Positions 6,830-11,115 of a stretch of DNA of 11,115 nt are shown here, piece by piece (position 1 is the stretch's first letter; every line of letters starts with the position of its first letter). This stretch comes from Jimgerdemannia flammicorona (taxonomy: Eukaryota > Mucoromycota > Endogonomycetes > Endogonales > Endogonaceae), in contig RBNI01006653.1 of assembly GCA_003990745.1 (NCBI GenBank), positions 1 through 11,115 of the forward strand, read 5' to 3'. The notes beneath the pieces were generated by a model that worked only from the letters and a program-made list of their open reading frames with translations, was not told the origin of the DNA and made no database searches. The position numbers and the translations under genes are program-made.

Positions 6830-7640
6830 TTGCATACTTGGTCTAGTAGTCTTGTGCTTCTATGAGAGCATCTCTTGTCATTCAGGTAAGATCAGAAATG
6901 GTCTCAGCCAGATCTTGGACTGCTGGGACTGCTGATTTCACAGTAGTACTTGGGGTCCTTTAGTATTGACCATAGTTCAGGAAAAATAGAGTCTTCTTTA
7001 TAGAGGTTTGTTGACTATTATTGTAGGCAAACTTGGCATGAGCTAGGTACTTGTCCCAATCATTTTGCTTGTAACAGTAGAAGATGCTAAGCATCTGTTT
7101 GAGAGTCCTGTTGGTTCGCTCAGTTTGACCATCAGTCTGAGGGTAGTAGGCAGTGGAGAACCTCAGCTTGGTTCTATGGAGAGAGAAAAATGCCTTCCAG
7201 AAGTTGCTTGTAAACTTGGCATCTTAGTCAGATACAATAGTACTAGGCATGTCATGTAGCCTGAATACTGGATTGAGGAAAATCTCAGCAATCTCTGGTA
7301 CTGTAGCGGTGGTCTTGGTGGGTGCAAAATGGGCTTGTTTACTTTGGTGGTCCATGAATACCATAATGCCATCCCATCCTGCCTTGGTCTTGGGGAGTTG
7401 GACAATGAAGTCCATTGCAATCTGGTCCCAGTTATGACTCAGAATAGGCAAGGGTTGCAGGAGTCCTGCTGGTAGCTTGTTACCACTTTCGAACCTTTGA
7501 CACATCTCGTATGAGGCCACAAAGTCTTTGATGTCCTTGGTCATCTTTGGCTAGTAGAACTCTCTTGAGAGGAGGTTGTAGGTCTTTTCGAAACCAAAGT
7601 GTCCTGCTGCAGGGATATCATGGAGTTCCTGCATGATCTT
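6830..7640 (-). other. Integrase zinc finger and DDE core (within pol)
   Basis: HD...GHFG (about 7597-7623) and MCQR give three of the four HHCC ligands; the first Cys is Tyr (TAC at 7511-7509). The core has Asp at 7412-7410 (MDFIVQLP), Asp at 7229-7227 (IVSD) and Glu at 7121-7119 (TDGQTERTN), with 35 residues between the last two. Stops occur at 7646, 7553 and 7226 and further downstream. Confidence 0.9.
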
Positions 7641-7859
7641 GAGTCACAGAGTATCATTATTGGATACAACTACTCTGTTATAGTCCCTGTAGATAAGTCC
7701 ATCATGGTGAGTGAATCTCTTGGCCATTTACCTCATGGGTTCTGGAATCTTGGCCTCTGGGTCTTAGTAGAATTGAAGGAATTTCATCAGGGGGCTGTCT
7801 TGCTGGTAGCCTTCCTTGATCATCTGGGTGAGGTCTCCAATTACTTTGACCATGAAGAC

Positions 7860-8380
7860 AAGTTTATCTTCCATGTATCTAGAGAAACCATCAGCCACAC
7901 AGTTGGTTTTGCCTGGGATATACTTGATTTCTATATCAAAGTTGGCAATGATTTCCATCTAGTGGGCTTATCTGTGGGTCAGCATGGGCTATGTGTAAAT
8001 ATACCACAGTGTATGGTGATAAGTGTAGGCCACAAATGGCTGTCCTATGAGGAAATGGCATCATTCTTGGAGTGCAGTGACAATAGACAGGAGTTCCTTC
8101 TCATGGGTAGTATACCAGGTCTCAGCTGGCTTGAGCTTCTGGGAAAGGTAGGCCACTGGGTAGTCTTCTTAACAGAGCACATGCCCCAATGGCAATGTCA
8201 GAGGCATCTGTGGTCAGAGTGAATGGTCTGGTAGGGTCAGGTGCAATTAGCACTGGGGCCTCAGTAAGGAGTCTCTTGATATGGTCCATAGCCAGGGTGT
8301 ATTCAGGGGTCCATTCAGCTTTGATGTTCACTCCTTTGTGGGCCAGGCTGGTTAATAGAGCTGCAATAGCCAGATCGGCT
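7860..8380 (-). other. RT C-terminal segment and RNase H domain (within pol)
   Basis: The LTEAPVL...FTLTTDASDIAIGA block near 8195-8270 carries the first catalytic Asp of RNase H. HEKELL supplies the Glu. The usual TDH motif reads TYHH, so the third acidic residue appears lost. The domain ends with YIPGKTNCVADGFSRY (about 7875-7925). One frameshift and four stops fall inside. Confidence 0.85.
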
Positions 8381-8445
8381 TGCACCAGTACCATTCAGGT
8401 GACACAAGACTAAGGCAACACTTTTTACAACATTTTTGGTTACGG
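8380..8445 (+). promoter_or_regulatory. 5' end and leader of LINE copy C; junction with the chromovirus
   Basis: Pol homology on the minus strand fades between about 8380 and 8398. The following bases (ACACTTTTTACAACATTTTT) resemble the 5' UTR of copy B and of unit 2 on the other strand. The leader is therefore only about 50-65 bases before the ORF1 ATG. The exact insertion point and target duplicate cannot be fixed without the other side. Confidence 0.5.
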
Positions 8446-10379
8446 ATGACTAGCAATATGGACAGCACCAATCGAACTGGTGAGCGTACTGGCCAGGGGG
8501 GTGACAGTGCCTTTGGCTGGCAGCAGGTGGGGAGAAGAGGGGATGGTCTGGGGATGCCAGAGGCCTCGAGGGTGAGCAGAGGCACCGGTGGCAGAGGGAG
8601 GGGTGGTCTGAGGCAGAGAGGAGGGGAGAGGTTGACCTTTGCTGACACAGTCCGAAGGGGGAAGATGGCTGCTGGACTGGATGGTTGGCTAGGCCTGGGG
8701 AAGGCTTCGATGACTGCTGCTAGTAGACAGGGCGGTGTGCCCAGGGGTGCCTCTGGTGGTAGGGTGGGAGCTGGAGTAGGGGCTGGAGATGGGGCTGTGA
8801 CTGCTGATGGGGCTGTGACTGGGGATCTGGCAAAAAATCCAGATGTGACGGGGTTGGCGATACAGGGCTGGGAGGGGGCACGAGGCCTGGGGACCTGGCA
8901 GATGGCGTGACGGGCATGGTGTCGGCCCCGTTACTCAAGAAGTCGAGATCTGAATATGCAGTCACGATGTGCTTCCAGGGCTTGGCAGTGATGGCGAGGA
9001 TGATTTTGGGGCTGGTGGTGCAAGAGGCTAAGGGAGCGGCCTCAGTAAAGTTCTTGAGAGGAAAGGAAGGGGTAGAGGTGGGGTTTGAGGAGGAAGATGC
9101 TCTGTTGGCAGCCATAGAGAAGGGGTTGATAGTTGGCAGGGTGGTGGTTCCTATGGCCCGGTGCATGCGCTGGGACCCCCGGGTGGTGCAGTTGACAGTG
9201 TTGGATCTCCCAACAGTGTCGAAGGAGAGGACCAGGGAGTTAGTGGTGGAGGCAATCAAGGAGTATGGTGAGATCGTGGATATTGGGTTCAAGGTCTGGG
9301 AGGGCACTGCACTTAGGACTGGTGACGTCAATGTCAGGGTGAGGCTGTTTGGGAAGGAGAATATGGGAAGATCGAGGGACTGGCCAGCGATGCTAAGGTG
9401 GGGGCAAGTGGAGTGTAAGGTCGTGAGGATGAAGGGGACCCAGGAGGAGGAAGAGGACCTATTGGAGGCGCTGGAGGATCTGGAAGGAGCAGTTGCAAGG
9501 AGGAGATTGGCCTGGAAGGAGTTTGAGGACAGGACGGTGGTAGGGGAGGTGGATGGGAAGAAGGTCCGAATGGAGAAAGGGGTTTGGGAGAAGATGCAGG
9601 GGAGGAAAATTCAGAAGGAGCTGCTGGCGAGGCTGGGTGGGGGAAGGACCAGTGGAAGCTCAGAAGAAGGTACTGCAGGGTTGCGGGAGAGCGCTTGGGC
9701 TGAGGGGGGAGAATTAGCTCAAGGTGGGGCTCAGATTGGAGGGAGGGTGGAGGAGGAAGGTGTGTTGGCGGTAGATGAGGAAATGGGTGGGGGTGTGTAC
9801 CCTCAGTATAGTGTTCCAGGTGGGGCTGAGGGGGAGGAGGAGCTGATAGATGTGCCAGATGAGGAGTGAGAGGAGTCGGTGAGGAGGAGCGTGCTGATGG
9901 ACCCGGAGGTGGATGGGGGCCGTATTGCTCAGGGTGTGGCAGAGGCAGTGGATGAGGAAAAGTGGATGTGGAAGACCCTAGAAGGGGTGGTGGCGGAAGA
10001 GCTGGGGGGTGAGGACTTCCGGGTGATGGAGGAGAGGCATTGGGAGGAGATTTTGCAAGGGGAGGAGGTGCCGAGGAAGATGAGGAATGAGATCCTGGCT
10101 GTCCTCTTGGAATCTGTGGAATATCAGGTGGATGATCAGCAGGAGGAGGAGCTTTGGAAGATTGCAAGCGACAGGGCTCTATTCTTGTGGAATTCAAGGA
10201 AGGGACTGGAGAAGTGGCGTGTGGTCTGCCTGGATTACTGGTCAGATATGGAGGTCGTGGATGGAGTGGAATGCCAGGAAATCTTGGAGGCACTGGATGC
10301 TCAGGCTATTGTGGAGGGGGACTTGGAGGCGGAAAGGCGCTTGGATCTGGCTGGAGATGAGTTGAGCATAGAGTACTAG
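8446..10379 (+). pseudogene. LINE ORF1 of copy C (one frameshift, one in-frame TGA)
   Basis: The ATG at 8446 (MTSNMDSTNRTGE) gives an N-terminus aligned with copy B (SAFGWQQVGRRGDGLGM against GAFDWQYVGRGYGLGM). The first frame ends in TGA at 8908-8910. Comparison with copy B places a one-base loss between about 8851 and 8888, after which the other frame reads GDLADGVTG and APLLKK. That frame is open to a TGA at 9867-9869 (after DVPDEE) and then to TAG at 10377-10379, giving about 644 codons against 677 in copy B. The RRM-like core (RVVQLTVLDLP, IVDIGF, GDVNVRVRL) and the Glu-rich segment are conserved. No CCHC knuckle is present. The role as RNA-binding RNP protein is inferred from position and the fold-like pattern. 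Confidence 0.85.
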
Positions 10380-10410
10380 GTTGGGAGAGTCAACTCAACA
10401 TTTCTTCAAT

Positions 10411-11115
10411 ATGAATAGTACAACCAGAATATTCTCATTGAACGTTAATGGGTTATGGGGGGCTGCTAGGAGGAAGTTCATTTTTGGTTGGCTCAAGGGA
10501 CTGGACGCAGACCTCTTCTTGCTACAGGATGTTTGATATGAGGAGGAGGTGGACTTACAGGATTAGACTAAGGAATGGGGGGACGTGGCAGTATGGAGGG
10601 GGAAAGTATGTATTCTTGTTCAGAGGGGGTTGGGGGACATTGTGGACATTGGACATTGGGGGTCTCGGGTGGTGTGGGGTTTGTGGAGGAGGCCTGGACA
10701 GGGCTCATTGATGGTTGGGTCATATTACTGCCCAGCTGAAAGAGAGGAGAGAGTGAATTGGATTCGCTAATTGAAAGAGGCTGGTGTATTGGGAGAAGTT
10801 GGTCTGGATTGTATGGGGGGTGACTTCAACATGGTACGGGATAAGGAGAAGGATAGGACTGATGGTGGTAGAGGTGTGCGGGGAGAAAATGGTGGGCTGG
10901 GGGACTGGCTGGAAATAGAGCGATTGTGTTCTTTAGTGGACTCAGGAAGACACCTTTGGGCTAATCGGCGGGTATACACCCACTGGGCGGCAGGGCTGAG
11001 TTCCAGGATTGACTGGGTTCTGATGGCAGAGTGTTGGGGGGCAGATGTCTGGTCGGTGCTGGATGTGATATGGTGTCCGTGGTCTGATCACTGGGGGCTG
11101 CTTGGTAGGGGGAGG
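10411..11115 (+). pseudogene. LINE ORF2 of copy C, N-terminal APE endonuclease, partial, three stops
   Basis: The ATG at 10411 lies 31 bases after the ORF1 stop. The 235 codons to the window edge form an apurinic/apyrimidinic-type endonuclease, the nickase that starts target-primed reverse transcription. Visible motifs: FSLNVNG (Asn at residue 11 or 13), LLQD where the family has LQE (Asp40 in place of the metal-binding Glu), SYYCP (Tyr about 105), GGDFNMV (Asp138, Asn140), SRIDWVLM (Asp201) and SDHW (Ser225-Asp226-His227). Stops are TGA 10534-10536, TAG 10564-10566 and TAA 10768-10770, all in the same frame with no frameshift. The reverse transcriptase would follow beyond the edge. The family call is firm; activity is excluded by the stops. 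Confidence 0.88.

Larger units (their letters stand above)
4045..8390 (-). mobile_element. Ty3/gypsy chromovirus, 5'-truncated in the window, decayed
   Basis: Reading on the minus strand: end of reverse transcriptase, RNase H, integrase with zinc finger and DDE core, chromodomain, an extra coding region, polypurine tract and 3' LTR. That order (RT-RH-INT, with a chromodomain after INT) defines the Ty3/gypsy chromoviruses. The RT active site, protease, gag, primer-binding site and 5' LTR are missing from the window, because LINE copy C takes over at about 8390; they may continue past copy C. Five bases before the LTR (CTGAG, 4040-4044) are the expected target-site duplicate. Many stops and several frameshifts make it non-autonomous. 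Confidence 0.9.
6340..8394 (-). pseudogene. pol: Ty3/gypsy Pol: end of RT, RNase H, integrase, chromodomain; broken
   Basis: The reading begins at about 8380 in the segment after the RT palm (LTSLAHKG, then AEWTPEYTLAMDHIKRLL) and enters RNase H (TDASD). A frameshift near 8160 moves it to the frame with VAYLSQKLKPAE, HEKELLSIVTALQE and YIPGKTNCVADGFSRY. The integrase follows with its zinc finger, a D-D-35-E core and the C-terminal region with GPYKI and VFHISQL, then the chromodomain; the frame ends at TAG 6342-6340. Stops interrupt it at 8063, 7991, 7970, 7961, 7646, 7553 and 7226 (first base on the minus strand), among others. Most sit where the family has Trp, Gln or Arg. The protein would have copied and integrated the element; in this state it cannot. 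The RT active site is not in the window. Confidence 0.9.
8385..11115 (+). mobile_element. LINE copy C: leader, ORF1, start of ORF2; inserted in the chromovirus
   Basis: The + strand carries the same two-ORF arrangement as copy B in opposite orientation, with clearly related but distinct proteins, so it is another subfamily of the same lineage. It runs off the right edge within the endonuclease domain. It retains many CpGs, unlike the chromovirus it interrupts, which agrees with later insertion. ORF1 has one frameshift and one stop, and ORF2 has three stops in the part seen, so this copy is inactive. Confidence 0.85.

Noticed and set aside
7599..8222. A 207-codon + strand open frame
   Set aside because: The minus strand here carries RNase H and integrase motifs in order; the + frame is its shadow.
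8385..8445. Remains of the chromovirus 5' LTR or primer-binding site at the junction
   Set aside because: Pol breaks off before the RT core, so the 5' LTR cannot be here; the bases match LINE leaders instead.
9334..10293. A 319-codon minus-strand open frame, proline-rich
   Set aside because: It is the shadow of copy C ORF1, whose sense strand matches copy B along its length.
1..11115. CRISPR array, rRNA or tRNA genes, bacterial insertion sequences
   Set aside because: No regularly spaced repeats, rRNA blocks, tRNA cloverleaf or IS-type inverted ends were seen on either strand; all recognisable coding DNA is of retroelement type.

Overview
This window looks like pure transposon territory from a eukaryote: nested non-LTR (LINE) retrotransposons and one Ty3/gypsy LTR retrotransposon, with no host gene that I can support. 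Poly-A tails, an LTR with TATA box and AATAAA, a chromodomain integrase and an APE-type LINE endonuclease rule out a bacterium. A fungus or a member of the green lineage would fit the chromovirus and the methylation-like decay. The sequence does not settle which.

Layout, left to right. (1) 1-43: a poly-A run that looks like the 3' tail of a + strand retroelement lying off the left edge. It interrupts the start of ORF2 of the next element. (2) 44-2190, minus strand: LINE copy B, with an intact 677-codon ORF1 (73-2106). (3) 2195-2562: a decayed direct repeat of copy B's 5' UTR and first ORF1 codons. (4) 2618-4044, minus strand: LINE A, a decayed 3' half of ORF2 with AATAAA and a 29-base poly-A tail. 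(5) 4045-8390, minus strand: a Ty3/gypsy chromovirus inserted in LINE A. It has a 791-bp 3' LTR, a polypurine tract, an unrecognised ORF with its own TATA box, and a broken pol (end of RT, RNase H, integrase, chromodomain). (6) About 8390 to the window end, + strand: LINE copy C, related to copy B, with a broken ORF1 and the first 235 codons of a broken ORF2 carrying the APE endonuclease. Copy C appears to have inserted into the chromovirus.

The layers give a relative order: LINE A, then the chromovirus, then copy C. The intact copy B on the left is probably young. The inner layers (about 2200-8390) are strongly CpG-depleted, with one CpG in 2521-4680, and carry stop codons at conserved residues that mostly fit C-to-T or G-to-A transitions. 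Copies B and C keep many CpGs. This suggests cytosine methylation or a repeat-directed C-to-T process acting on the older layers.

The most unusual points are the extra coding region between the chromodomain and the polypurine tract of the LTR element, preceded by the same 11-base TATA block as the LTR; the tandem duplication of the LINE 5' end; and a LINE ORF1 with an RRM-like core but no CCHC knuckle.
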